From NCBI GenBank assembly GCA_965240325.2, contig OZ251229.1:124001-188000 (forward strand): 64,000 bases of DNA, written 5' to 3'. Shown here piece after piece: positions 30,959-41,298 of the stretch. The number at the start of each line of letters is the position of its first letter. The stretch's first letter is position 1. Below the pieces are notes generated by a model. That model saw only the letters and a list, made by a program, of their open reading frames with translations. It had not been told where the DNA came from and made no database searches. Source of the stretch: Rebecca billardiae RCC1528 (lineage: Eukaryota > Haptophyta). The position numbers were made by a program, and so were the translations under genes.

Positions 30959-31725
30959 GCTCGCGTGGCGGGCCGTGAAGCTGGGCGTTCTCTCGGGCTG
31001 CAAGGGCGCTCAGATTCGTCTGACCTCAGCATCCGGAGTCGCTCTGCACGTGCAGGGACGAGCACAGCACAGTGGCGGGTGTCGTGTCAGACCTGATCCG
31101 CCGCAGAATCAACTGAGCGAGTGATCTGCCAGAGTCAGGCGCGCGAGCAGCCCTCGCGGCGGGTCGCGGGACGAGACATCGTCGTCGCGATGGTGCTGCT
31201 GGCATGCTGCTGACGAGACGATGTATAATATAGATAGACCGACGCACGCTCGGTCGCGCCCGGGTCGCGGGTCCGCGCAAATAACTAATAATTATTATCA
31301 GTTATTAGTTCTGAATGAATTAAGTAGTATAGTATATATATATATCATATATATATTATTTATAATATAAGTCACGCCTTACACGGCCCGGACAGGCGGC
31401 CGGAAGTGTCGCGGACTACATCCGCATATTACAGCAGCTACAAATCTTCATATATCGCAGGCTGCCGGGCTTCTGGCTTCTGCAGCGGCGCAGGGTGAGC
31501 CGTGAGGGTGCTCCGCGGCCGCGTGCCGTGCGGTCGCGCGCCGGCGGCCCGATCTGCGATCATCCGGCTGACCGCGTCAACACGCTCGTGAACACTGACC
31601 GACGCCACGCTGCTGGCTGCCGCGGCCGGCTCGATCCGTGCAGAGAGAGCCAATGCAAGTGCGCGTGGACCCACTCGCCCCAGGCGACCGGCGCTCAGCG
31701 CGCGGCGGAGTGCGCGCGGAGCCGA
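30959..31725. other. Intergenic between convergent genes
   Basis: 767 bp; AT-rich at 31280-31370 with (TA)n-type tracts. No gene or RNA recognised. It must hold the 3' ends of both neighbours. Confidence 0.5.
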
Positions 31726-32733
31726 TCATTGCTTCCCGTCCTCGGGCGGGGCCTGCCCCTTTTTCGTCAGCCTCTCCTTGAGAAGCTTCTCATCGATGGT
31801 CGGGTAGTTCTTCACCGACATGTGCTCGTGCACCTCCGTGAACATCGCCTTCTTCTCCCCCTCGACGATCTTCTTCTCGATCTTCTTCTCCGCGTCGATG
31901 ATGCTCTGCTTCACGTCGTCGTACACCATCTGGTCGCCCTCGCGCTCGTGCGCCATGTACTCGCGCGCGGCCGGGTCGTTGAAGCCGACCGCCCTGTCCA
32001 CGCCGAGGATCTTCTCGAGGCGCTTCTCGATCGACCAGACGCGCATCTCGATCTTCTTCTCGGCGTTGCCGACCTTCTCGAGCAGCTTCTTCTCCGCCTC
32101 CATCAGCTCCTCGTACACCATCTGGTCGCCCTCGCGCTCGTGCGCCATCAGCTCCTTGGCGGCGGGGTCGTTGAAGCCGGTCGCCTTGTCCGAGTCGATG
32201 TGGAGCAGCTTCTCGACGCGCTTCTCCGCCTTGGCGATGCGCTCCTCGAGAGCGAGCTCCGCCTTCATCACGGCCTCCTCGACGTCGTGGAACACGATCT
32301 CGTCGCCCTCGCGCTCGTGCGCCATGTACTCCCTCGCCGCGGGGTCGTCGAAGCCCTTGGCCTTGTCCGAGTCGATGCCGAGCGCCTTCTCGAAGCGCTT
32401 CTCCAGCGAGAAGAGCCGCTCCTCCAGGCGCTGCTCCGCGGCGAGGATGGCGTCCTGGAGGCGCCGCTTCTTGGGCGCGTCGTTCAGCAGCCGGCAGCCA
32501 TCTGGACGCGCGGCGCACCCGGCGTGGGATGGCGTGGCACGAAGTGAGAGGAGCGACCGCGCGCACCGCACCAAGGCCGCGGCGGGCCTGCGGGTGGAGA
32601 GTCACGGGCTCAGAACGTGCGCGCGCACGGCGCGCGAGCACGCACGAAGGGCGGTCGGCACGAGCCGCAGAACGGCCGGGGCCAAGCGAGCCACGTTGTG
32701 GGCGGTCGCCGCGTGAGCCAGTGGTCGCAACAT
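31726..32733 (-). CDS. Organelle-targeted protein with three ~60-residue coiled-coil repeats
   Basis: Proposed exons 32733-32646 and 32501-31726 give 287 aa. The larger frame has no ATG of its own at its N-terminal end; joining to an upstream ATG exon (MLRPLAHAATAHNVARL...) through a GT-AG intron (32502-32645) gives an in-phase, acid-free N-terminus typical of mitochondrial import. The mature part is three imperfect repeats, each a charged helix (EKR.EK.LG) followed by IDSDKA.GF(D/N)DPAA(R/K)E and MAHEREGDQMVY. The last repeat lacks two residues of the IDSDKA segment. I do not recognise the family. The alternating helical and DPAA/AHEREGD motifs suggest an elongated oligomer or a structural or membrane-surface protein. 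The first exon is the less certain part. Confidence 0.65.
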
Positions 32734-32922
32734 TTGATCGGGGCGCGAGCGATGGATGGCGCCACGCTGTTTGGGGCAGCACCAACGGGGTGGGATTAAG
32801 AAATGAAATCAATTAGAACTGCATGCCAGGGCCAGCCAGGTAAGACCGGACGAAACTCTATCTGCATTCAGTCGCAACGATTCGGGCTAGTGGCTACCAT
32901 ACATACTGTTTACTAAGAATAA

Positions 32923-32951
32923 GAGACGCACACAGCTCAGGCAGGCGAGAT
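32923..32951 (+). repeat. 29-bp dispersed repeat, copy 2
   Basis: Exact copy of 7368-7396 and 35131-35159. With copy 3 it also shares the preceding AATAA and a nearby TTTACTA. Confidence 0.8.
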
Positions 32952-33029
32952 TACTACATAACGGCCCGCCATTAAAATACGCGCAGCAGGGTAATGCAGG
33001 CGTGGACAGTTGAGCGGCACTCGCCTGGC

Positions 33030-34193
33030 TCACTTTGGCCTTGGGCGCGCGGCGGGCGGCGGGAACGGTGGCGGCGCGGGCTTGGTGACGTCCCGCATGT
33101 GCACCCCCTCTCGCTTCCCGCCGTACTCCACGGGCAGCTGCTCGTCGTCGATCAGCGCCCTGAGCGCGGGCACCCAGTGTGCCGGGCTCGAGTAGAGCGA
33201 CACCTTGGCGCGCGTGCTCTCGTCGAGCAGCGGCCCGACGATCGCCCAGCAGAAGGAGAAGACGTACGGCACGTTGATCAGCACCGCGGTGCCCGAGCGC
33301 TCCGGGTAGTGCGCCGCGTCCCGCCGCACGTTCTCCTTCACCAGCGCCATCGCCCTGCGCGTGGACAGCCCCGGGTGCCAGCCGTTCATGTCCACCACGG
33401 CCACCAGCTGGCCCACGCGGCAGCCATGCTTGCAGGACTGCTCGCCCAGCCGGCGCATCAGCCGCTCCTGCTCCCACGTGTGGAAGCGGACCAGGCGTTC
33501 GTGCGTCGTGTACTCAAGCAGCGCGTCCACGCGGAAGTCACCCTGCTTGTTGAAGTGCACTGCGCGCGCCGCCGGCCCACGCAGCGCGAGGCGCACAGGG
33601 CCCAGGCGGTGGGCGGCCGCGCAAAGCATGCGCCGGCGCGCACACATGGCGCCGCCGTGCAAGGCCAGCCAAGCGCGAGAGCGCGCGCGCGCGCGCGCAC
33701 CTGGCCGCCCCTGCTTGTCCTCGCCCTCCACCCACGCGGGCAGGTAGTGCCGCACGATCGCCTCGTCGCACCCCAGCACCTCCTCTGCGCTCTGCGCGCG
33801 CAGCTGCGCCAACCCCTCCGCCGCGCGCCACGCGAGGTCGGCCTCGAGCATGGCGAGCGCGCGGCCCACGTCAAAGTCGCGCGCGCGGAGGAAGCGGAGG
33901 AGGAGACCGTCCTCGTCCTCCGCGGGACGGACCGCCGCGGCGACGATCCCGTCCCACAGCCCCAGCGCGCGCGCGCGGCTGCGCAGCTCGTCCAGGGCGC
34001 GCGCATGCGCCGCCGTGAGCGCGCCCGCCCAGCCGGGCTTGGGCAGGCCGGAGAGCGGGTGGTACGCGGGCGCGGCTGCCTTGGCGGGCGGTGTGTGGTG
34101 GGTGCCCACCGCCTCGACGGCGCCCGACGCGGTCGGCGGTGTGGGTTGCAGCATGGGCGAGGACGGCGCGGACACGAACTCCGCTCCCCCCAT
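33030..34193 (-). CDS. Sec14-like CRAL-TRIO lipid-transfer protein
   Basis: Exons 34193-33701 and 33559-33030, joined by a 141-bp GT-AG intron, give 340 aa. A disordered N-terminus leads to the CRAL-TRIO N-domain (LLLRFLRARDFDVGRALAML) and the lipid-binding domain: QGRPVHFNKQGDFRV across the splice junction, YPERSGTAVLINVPYVF, and LPVEYGG near the end. Sec14-type proteins exchange phosphatidylinositol and other lipids between membranes. Length is close to yeast Sec14 plus ~60 residues at the front. The C-terminus is Pro/Lys-rich. No GOLD or other partner domain is present. Confidence 0.92.
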   Translation of the reverse strand: MGGAEFVSAPSSPMLQPTPPTASGAVEAVGTHHTPPAKAAAPAYHPLSGLPKPGWAGALTAAHARALDELRSRARALGLWDGIVAAAVRPAEDEDGLLLRFLRARDFDVGRALAMLEADLAWRAAEGLAQLRAQSAEEVLGCDEAIVRHYLPAWVEGEDKQGRPGARARARSRAWLALHGGAMCARRRMLCAAAHRLGPVRLALRGPAARAVHFNKQGDFRVDALLEYTTHERLVRFHTWEQERLMRRLGEQSCKHGCRVGQLVAVVDMNGWHPGLSTRRAMALVKENVRRDAAHYPERSGTAVLINVPYVFSFCWAIVGPLLDESTRAKVSLYSSPAHWVPALRALIDDEQLPVEYGGKREGVHMRDVTKPAPPPFPPPAARPRPK

Positions 34194-35577
34194 TGTCGTG
34201 CGCGAGGAATCCCGCGCCGCACTGCCGCGAGACGGCGAAGAGAATCCGCCGCCAGCGCAATAGTGACGAGATATGAGTTGAAAATATCTTGCGTCATCGT
34301 TTCCGCATCAATACGTTTTTACAGGGGGGTCCAGGTGAAGTTTCCCACTTTTGAAGGGAAGCCATGGCGGGCGTGAATGCCCGTCCCAACGCGATCCAAG
34401 GCGCGTGTGGCACGTCCGGGACCGGGGGGCATGCCACACGCCGGTCGGCGTCGCCGTACGAGCGCGTGTGCGTGAGTGACAGCTTCCCTTCAGACTTTTC
34501 GACCACTCTCACGTCCACGTCCACGCCCCCGTACGACCGGCGCGCGAGTGAGGTTGCGCATGGGAAGGATGGGCAGGTAGCGGCCAGGATCACCGTTCTG
34601 ACGGTCATACCGCCCTCTGGGGCATGCATTGCGAGGGTGCATGCCTGGCGAAGGTCCATCTGACCCTACAAGCCGTGGATCTGACGAGCAAGGTTGGCTG
34701 CGCGGTAGTCGTGCGACCCCCGTCCGACACGGCTGCCGTGCGAATACGTTTGGCGTGTGCGCGCCTGTCAACGGCAGGGTGATCAACGACCGGCATGGCT
34801 AGCAAGCTGATCAGGACTAGTAAGAACCTTGTCTGGGACCACGCCACGCCATTTGGCGACCTCACCACCGCTCAATGCCCGTCCAGAGGCACGGCCGTGC
34901 CGCACTACCTGGCCAGCCACCGCCAAAGTGGGGCCCACCATCTGGACCCCCCTGTAGGTTTCCGCGAGGGCGCGCGAGGCGGCTTCGAGTTTGTGACCCG
35001 CTTTGGCCTTGCGTTACGTGATTACGTTGATGACGGCGTTGTCGCTGCAAGACGTCGATCGGTTGATCATACTTGATTGGTGCCCGGCTGGCCCGTCGTA
35101 CAGTTTACTACATATATATAAGCAGAATAAGAGACGCACACAGCTCAGGCAGGCGAGATACAGTAGTCACTCATCACGTCGTCAGTCCTCGGCCTGTCAT
35201 CAATACGGCTGCTGCTTGCCTGCAGCCCTGCTCAGTCACGACGAGGCCACGCAGCGCCATCACGGTCCCGCGGACACGCGGGACACGCCTGACACCGTCA
35301 CACCGTGGGACCCGCGCGGAGGGCAGACTCGGACGTGTCGAGGTGAGATCCGGACGGCCGCTCTGCCTCTGGCAGCGCTCGGCGCCTCGGCCGCTCTGCC
35401 GAGCGGCCTGCGGCGCTGACGCAATCAGAGCAGCAGCGCAGCCGACGCCGGAGCGCAGTGCCGTGAAGAGCGCGGCTGCGCATCTGCGCAGACATGGCAT
35501 GCGCGCGCCCACACGAGCGAGACGCCCTGGGCATGGGCATGGCTCGCCCACACCGCCGCCCCGCCGCGGCCTCGCAC
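34194..35577. other. Intergenic, ~1.4 kb
   Basis: Contains the third copy of the 29-bp repeat (35131-35159) next to a short (TA)n, and no ORF with a recognisable domain. The promoter of the Sec14 gene must lie at its left end and the terminator of the RNase M5 gene at its right end. Confidence 0.5.
35131..35159 (+). repeat. 29-bp dispersed repeat, copy 3
   Basis: Exact copy of the other two; preceded by GTTTACTA, a short TA tract and AATAA. Confidence 0.8.
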
Positions 35578-37026
35578 TCAGCCGCCGGCGGCGCTCGGCC
35601 GGCGAGCTCGGCCCGCGCCCGGCTTGCGCGCGGGCTGCGGCGACACGCGTGACGCGGGGCGGCGGCCCGCGGCGCGCTGGCCCGCGGCGGAGCCAGCCGC
35701 GCCGCTGGGTACGCGGCTCGTGCGCGGCGCGCTCTTGGGCCGCGCCGCGCTCGCGGCGGCCCACTCGTCCGCCCCGCCCTCGCCGTCATGCGCCGCACGC
35801 GCCGCGCGGGCCGCGGGCGGCGCGTCCGCGGCCGGGCGTGTGCGGAGGGCACCGAGAGACTCGGAGGCGGCGGCTGCGTCGACCAGCTGGCCGAGCTCCC
35901 ACGCGTCGTCCCACCCCTCGTCCCACCCCTCCTCCCAGTCGTCCTCCCAGTCGTCGCCGTCCTCGCCCTCGCCCTCGCGCAGCCGCCCCAGCGCCAGCGC
36001 GTCGGTGTAGTCCGCCAGCAGCTGCGTGGGCGCGGGGCCGGCGTACACCACACCCGCGCCCGCGCCCGCGCCCGCGCGCGCGGCTGGGAAGGGGCCACCT
36101 CGCGCGGGCGCGGCGGCGGGCGCGGCGGAGGCGGCGGAGGGTGCGCGCGAGGGTGCGGCCGGGGGCGGGCGCGGGGCGGGCGCGGCCCCGGCGGACCGCT
36201 CGGTGACCACCTTGCGGTGCGCCCGCGCCACCGTCGGCGGGTGCGCGCGCGCGCCGCCCGCGCCCGCCTCCGCGCCACCGGCGGCACCGCGCGCGCGCGG
36301 CCCCGCCGCGCCGCGCAGCCCGGCCAGTGCACCCTCGACGTCGGCGCGCGTGAAGCCGTAGCGGTTGAGCTGGCGGAGCAGCGCCTTGCCCGTGCACCGG
36401 CCGAGCCCGAGCGCGTCGCACAGCGCGTGCCGCCGCGCCGCCGCGCCGCCGCCGCCATCGTCGTCGAACGCCGCCGCCACGCCCCACGCGCGCAGCAGCT
36501 CGGAGCTGAACTCGGCGCGCGCGCGCGCGGACGGGCGCGCGCGCTCGAGCGCGGCGAGGATGGCGGGCGCGGCGGCGTGCTGCACGCCCACGTCGCCCGC
36601 CGCCTTCCCAGCCGCGTCCGCGCTGCCGTCCGCCAGCGCCGCCGCGTCCAGCGTCGCCTGCGCGCGCGGCAGGAAGGCGTGGGCGCACGCGCCGCCGAGC
36701 AGGCTGTCGATCCGCGCGCGCAGCTCGAGGCCGGTGAGGTCGGGGTCGGTGAGGACGGTGGGGCGGGAGGCGCCCGCGCCGGCGCGCACGCGCGCGAGCA
36801 GCGCCTCGGCCGCGCCCGTCTTCTCGTCGAGCAGCCCCTTGCCGTTTGTGTGCACGACCACCGCGCCCGCGTGCGCGCGCTGCACCGCGCGCGCGTCCGC
36901 GGGGCCCTCGACGATGACGAAGGGCGCGGCGGCGCGGGCGGGGCGCGGCGGCGCGCCGCCGAGCGCCACGCCCGCGCCGCCGAGCAGCGCGAGCCCCAAC
37001 GCGAGTGCGCCCGCGGCTGCGCGCAT
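35578..37026 (-). CDS. RNase M5-like TOPRIM nuclease with signal peptide
   Basis: Single exon, 482 aa. Starts with a hydrophobic signal sequence ([19 protein letters not shown]) and an Ala/Arg-rich stretch, as in bipartite plastid targeting of complex algae. The TOPRIM fold follows: catalytic Glu40 in [17 protein letters not shown], and the DxD pair Asp94/Asp96 in LTDPDLTG. Then come the RNase M5 features [22 protein letters not shown] and a helical C-domain ([29 protein letters not shown]). RNase M5 matures 5S rRNA in Firmicutes; here plastid 5S rRNA processing is inferred. The last ~230 residues are Ala/Pro/Gly-rich with an acidic Trp-rich patch ([20 protein letters not shown]) not part of the family. 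Confidence 0.82.
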   Translation of the reverse strand: MRAAAGALALGLALLGGAGVALGGAPPRPARAAAPFVIVEGPADARAVQRAHAGAVVVHTNGKGLLDEKTGAAEALLARVRAGAGASRPTVLTDPDLTGLELRARIDSLLGGACAHAFLPRAQATLDAAALADGSADAAGKAAGDVGVQHAAAPAILAALERARPSARARAEFSSELLRAWGVAAAFDDDGGGGAAARRHALCDALGLGRCTGKALLRQLNRYGFTRADVEGALAGLRGAAGPRARGAAGGAEAGAGGARAHPPTVARAHRKVVTERSAGAAPAPRPPPAAPSRAPSAASAAPAAAPARGGPFPAARAGAGAGAGVVYAGPAPTQLLADYTDALALGRLREGEGEDGDDWEDDWEEGWDEGWDDAWELGQLVDAAAASESLGALRTRPAADAPPAARAARAAHDGEGGADEWAAASAARPKSAPRTSRVPSGAAGSAAGQRAAGRRPASRVSPQPARKPGAGRARRPSAAGG

Positions 37027-37134
37027 CGTCCGCACGGCCGGCCACGAGGCAAAGGGGCGGCGTGGCCGCCTGGCGTCCAAGTCGCACGCAGGCCTTGTGG
37101 TGGAACTTGGAGACTGTTGCGCCCACCCGGCGCG
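37027..37134. promoter_or_regulatory. Divergent promoter region, RNase M5 / J-SH3 gene
   Basis: Only 108 bp separate the start codons of the two oppositely transcribed genes, so the promoters must overlap or be shared. No TATA-like element is visible. Confidence 0.5.
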
Positions 37135-38262
37135 ATGGCGGACGACGCCGGCCACTACGGCGTGCTGGGCGTGCCGCCCTCGGCGACGGACGTGGAGGTC
37201 CGTCGCGCGTACCGACGCCTCGCCTTCGAGCTCCACCCGGACCGCAACCCCTCGTCCGATGCGGCCGAGCGCTTCAAGCTCGTCTCCGCCGCGTACACGG
37301 CCCTCTCCGACCCGGCCGCGCGAGCGGCGTACGACGCGATCGGCCAGCCGAGCGCGACCTGCCCCTTCGCCGAGCACTTCGGCGGGAGGAGCCGCGTGCC
37401 GCCGCAGTTCCCGACGCGCGCGCTCTTCTCCTTCGCCGCCGAGACCGCCGCCGAGCTCTCCTTCGCCGTCGGCGAGCGCGTGCTCGTCGACTACGTCACG
37501 GCCGCGCCCGCGGGCTGGGTGCGCGGCTCTGTGGGCGGCGAGTGGGGCTGGGTGCCGCGCCGCGGCTTCCTCGCGCCGACCGACCCGCCCGCCGAGCGGC
37601 CGGGCGCGCCGAGCGCCGCCGACGCGCACGCGCCGCCCGCCGCCGCCGCCGCCGAGCCCGCGCGCGCCGAGCAGCACGCGCGCGCGCGCGAGGAGGAGCG
37701 CGCGCGCGCACGCGCCACCGTGCCGCTGCGGCCGCCCGCGGAGGCGGGGCCGGCGGAGGGCGGGCTGGGCGCGGCGGCGTGCGTCGTGCTCCTGCGGTGC
37801 GCGTCGTGCGCCGCGCCGAACCGCGCCCCGCTGCACGCGCGCGCCGCGCGCGTGCAGTGCGGCCAGTGCGGCGCGCGCAGCACCGTGCCCGCGCGGCTCG
37901 CGGCCGTGCGGCTGAGGTACGCGTGCGGCGGCGCGGGCTGCGCGCAGCCGTTCTACCTGGGCGACGAGGCGGCGGACGCGTCCGCGGGCGCGGTGACGGC
38001 GGAGGGCGAGGTCGCCGGGCAGGTCGTCGAGTGCCGCCGCTGCCGCACGCGCAACCGGCTGCCGGCGCCCGACGCCGTCCGCGCCCGCCTCGAGCTCAGC
38101 CGCGCGTCGCTCGCGCCGCCGCGGGACGGCTGCGGCGAGACGGCGGCGCCCGAGACGGCGGGGGCGCCGCCGCGCGCGCCGGCGCAAGCGGCCGCGATGG
38201 GGGCGCGCGGCGAGGCAGGAGCAGGGGGGGCGCAGCACTTTGCCGATGCCTGCGCGGTATGA
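37135..38262 (+). CDS. J-domain protein with SH3-like domain and zinc ribbons
   Basis: Single exon, 375 aa. An N-terminal J domain (residues ~5-70: [20 protein letters not shown], intact HPD in LHPDRN) would stimulate an Hsp70. It is followed at ~90-145 by an SH3-like fold ([38 protein letters not shown], with the ALYDF-, GEWGW- and P-type positions). A Glu/Ala/Arg-rich helical linker leads to Cys pairs CASCAAPN and CGQCGARS, a third CGGAGC, and CRRCRTRN: two or more zinc ribbons resembling those of LSD1/LITAF-like or DnaJ-associated fingers. J plus SH3 is an uncommon pairing and suggests an Hsp70 recruiter at Pro-rich partners. Shares its upstream region with the RNase M5 gene. Confidence 0.85.
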   Translation: MADDAGHYGVLGVPPSATDVEVRRAYRRLAFELHPDRNPSSDAAERFKLVSAAYTALSDPAARAAYDAIGQPSATCPFAEHFGGRSRVPPQFPTRALFSFAAETAAELSFAVGERVLVDYVTAAPAGWVRGSVGGEWGWVPRRGFLAPTDPPAERPGAPSAADAHAPPAAAAAEPARAEQHARAREEERARARATVPLRPPAEAGPAEGGLGAAACVVLLRCASCAAPNRAPLHARAARVQCGQCGARSTVPARLAAVRLRYACGGAGCAQPFYLGDEAADASAGAVTAEGEVAGQVVECRRCRTRNRLPAPDAVRARLELSRASLAPPRDGCGETAAPETAGAPPRAPAQAAAMGARGEAGAGGAQHFADACAV

Positions 38263-38858
38263 TCCCGCGGCGGCACGCGCCCGACGCTTTGATTCCGAGG
38301 CGATGGCGATAAGGTCGGAGCAGTACGGCCGGTCCCGGCCCGTCCTGCGGTCAGCGGTGGAATGAGCGCCTCTGATGCTGAGTCTGCTGCCTGATGATCG
38401 ATAGCAGCAGTCCCTGGTGACGATACTGCTACTATACATCAGCGTGCGCAGTAAATATATATACTATATATACTACTCGACTCGTCTGAGTAGCAGCACG
38501 GCGTCGGCTTATAGCGCCATACTTACGGCGCAGTCACGGCACTCGGTCACTGAGTGAGTCTGAGTCGTCATCACTATAGTAGTCGGCAGCAGTTAACGAC
38601 CAGCAGCAGTCGATAAGACTACGAAGCCTACGTATAGTAGAATACACTATATATATATATACTGCTATGACGAGCTGTCCTGCTGCTGTCGCGTCTGTGA
38701 TCGACTACGCGACGATCGTCCAGTCCGCCGGTCCGCGGCTAATTGTAGTCCTTGATGAACGTCCCGGCTGCCTGCCGGCCTGAGGCCTGAGGCGGGCCCT
38801 GAGAGTGAGGCGGGCTTTCACCATCACCAGCTCAGCCACCACCACCATATCATGCTGC
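38263..38858. other. Intergenic between convergent genes
   Basis: 596 bp, AT-rich with (TA)n tracts near 38453-38475 and 38648-38662. No gene seen. Confidence 0.55.
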
Positions 38859-41052
38859 TCATTGCTTGCTGGGGCGATCGTCGCCATCGTCACCGTAGTC
38901 GCAGTCGTCGACGTGCATCGGCGGCCATGACGCTGCGCCACCGTGAGCGCGCGCTTCAACGCCGTCAGCATCGGCGGCGCGGCCGCTGCCCACCCGCTGC
39001 CGCTTGCCGCTGCTGCTCGCGACGACGGACGAGGGCGTCTTGGGGCTGGGGGCCGCCTGCAGCCCCTCGGCTGCTCGGCCCGCCCGCCCGCCCGCCGATT
39101 CGGCCGAGGAGCGTCGCGAGCGCCTCAGCACGCTCACCATGGTCTGCAGCGGGCCCGCCGCGTGCTCGTCGTCAGCTGCCGAGCTGCGCGCGCCGGCGGC
39201 GGCGGCGCGCTCCGCGTCGGCCCTCTGCCTGGCCATGTGCGCTGCGAGCATGAACGAGGACGCGCGCAGCTGCGCCCAGCGCACGGACGCGTCCGGCGGC
39301 GCCGGCGGCATCGTCAGCGTGCCATACGGCGTGATGAACGACGTGGCCTGCCGCGCGAGGTGGCGCGGGGGCAGGGCCGGCTCGGGCGCGCCGCCCGTCC
39401 GCTCGTCGGCTGGCTCGACCGCCGCTGCGCCGCTGCGCCCGCGCGCATGCGCGACGCCGCGCGCCCCTGCCGCCACCGCCGAGTACACGAGCGCGAGCGC
39501 GCCCACCGCGCCCACCGCTCCCTCGAACGAGAGCGCACTCGCCAGCAGCCCGCCCAGCACGGGGCCGAGCGCCAGCCTGCGCACAGCACGGCGCACAGCA
39601 CGGCGCAGCACGGCGCAGCACGGCGCAAACGGAGGGGGCGAGGGGGCGTGGGCGGTTGGGGCGCGGCGGGCGCGCCTGCGGACGCGCGCGCGCGCACCCG
39701 ATCTGCATCGCCATGTTGTTCAGCGTGACGACCGCCTCGAGCACGTCCGGCCGCGCGAGCAGAGGCGGCGGCACCGCCGCCCTCACCGCGGGCAGGCTGG
39801 GCGTGAGCGCCGTGGCCTGCCCCGCGCCCAGCGCGCACAGCAGCCCGAGGTAGAGGGACCACTGCGCGTGCACCGACGCGCGCGTGCCCGCGAGCGCGGG
39901 GCCGACGGCCGCCATCCCGAGCGCCGCGAGCCCGGCGAGGGCCAGCCCGAGCGTCATCATGTCCTGGAAGGCGCGCGGCGCGCCGTGAGGTGCTGTGCGC
40001 GCGCGCGTGGCGCAGCAGCCGCCCCAGCGGTCGGCCGCCCAGCCCGCCGCGGGCGAGGTGAGCGCGTACGCGGCGGAGTACAGCCCGTACGTCACGCCGC
40101 AGCGCAGCTCGTCCAGCCCGATGCGCAGCAGGTGCAGGATCAGGATGCCGTTCAGCACGCCGAAGATCGCCATGGCCAGCGCGATCCCCCCCAGCGCCAG
40201 CCACAGCGCGCCACTCGACAGGCCGCGCGGGAGGCACGCGCGCGGCCGCTCGGCCGCACGCGCGCCGTCGGCGGGCTCGGCGCGCTCGGCGAGCGCGGCG
40301 CGCGGGCTGGCCACCACGAGCGTGCCCCGCATGAAATCGGCCGCCGCCGCCGCCTCCTCACGCGCCGCCCTGGCCGTGCGCGCGTCGATGGCGCGCTGGC
40401 GCGACGCGGCCGCGCCCACGAGCGGACTGATCGCGCACACGAGCGCGGCGCCCGCGAGCAGAGGCAGCGCGAAGCCGCCGAGGAGGTAGAGCGCGGCGCC
40501 GAGCATGGGCGCGGCGGTGGCGGCGACGCCGATCGTCACCTCGTTCAGCCCCATCACCGTGCCCAGCCGCGCGCTGAACTCGGTGAGCACGATGGCGAAC
40601 GAGGCGTTGTTGGCGCAGACCGCGCCCAGCCCCTGCGTCGCGCGCGCGCCCAGCAGCAGCAGCACGGTGGGGAGGCCGGCGTGGGCCGGCGTGGGCGCGC
40701 CGGCGGCGCCGAGCGCTGGGGCCAGCGCGAAGACGACCGTGCCGGCGCACATGAGCACCAGCCCGGCGGCGAGCAGCGGGTACCGCCCCAGCCGCGCCGC
40801 CGCGCCCTTTGCCACCGGCCCGCCGATCAGCATGGCCGCCGGGAAGCTGGACATGAGGCCGCCCACCACCAGGTCGGCGGAGGCAAAGGCGAGGTCGAGG
40901 CGCGCCACGGCTCGCGGGAGGATGGGCACGGCTATGCCGATCAGCGCGATCGTCGCGAACGAGACGGCGCACATGAGCGCGACCAGCTCGGGCCGGCTCG
41001 GCTCGCGCGCCGCCAGGGGCGCCGGCTTGCCGGCAGGGCGAGCGTCACTCAT
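38859..41052 (-). CDS. Major facilitator superfamily transporter (DHA1/VMAT-like)
   Basis: Exons 41052-39698 and 39576-38859, joined by a 121-bp GT-AG intron, give 690 aa. Helices run from SFATIALIGIAVPILPRAV through twelve predicted TM segments; the loop 2-3 motif appears as GGPVAKGAAARLGRYPLL, close to GxxxDRxGRR, and the second half repeats it as AAGWAADRWGG. NEVTIGVAATAAPMLGAAL and LNNMAMQIGLALGPVLGGLL (formed across the splice) are the motif-C-like, antiporter-type helices 5 and 11. A drug/amine:H+ antiporter is the best guess; substrate unknown. The loop between TM6 and TM7 is long and the ~180-residue C-terminal tail is disordered. A short stretch after ADRWGG (about 39969-40016) might be a further GC-AG intron. 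Confidence 0.85.
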
Positions 41053-41298
41053 CGACGTGGGCGACGCGCCGGCGGGAGTGCCGCCCGCGGTGCGCTGTGC
41101 CGTGCCGAGCGCGCGGCGCCCTCGGCCGAAGGTGCCACCACGCGCGCTCCCCGCGCGACGCGCCTCACGCGCGCCGTTCGTGGCTTGGGATGATTATTGA
41201 TTGATTGCCCGTTTGATCCAAGATGCGCAGGGGATTGATTCCTTGGCGAATCTTCATCCAAACTTCGTTCATTACTTACTTACTGGACGCATACAATC
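41053..41298. promoter_or_regulatory. Divergent promoter region, MFS / patatin gene
   Basis: 246 bp between two opposite start codons; the right half (41190-41298) is markedly AT-richer than either gene. No specific element recognised. Confidence 0.45.
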
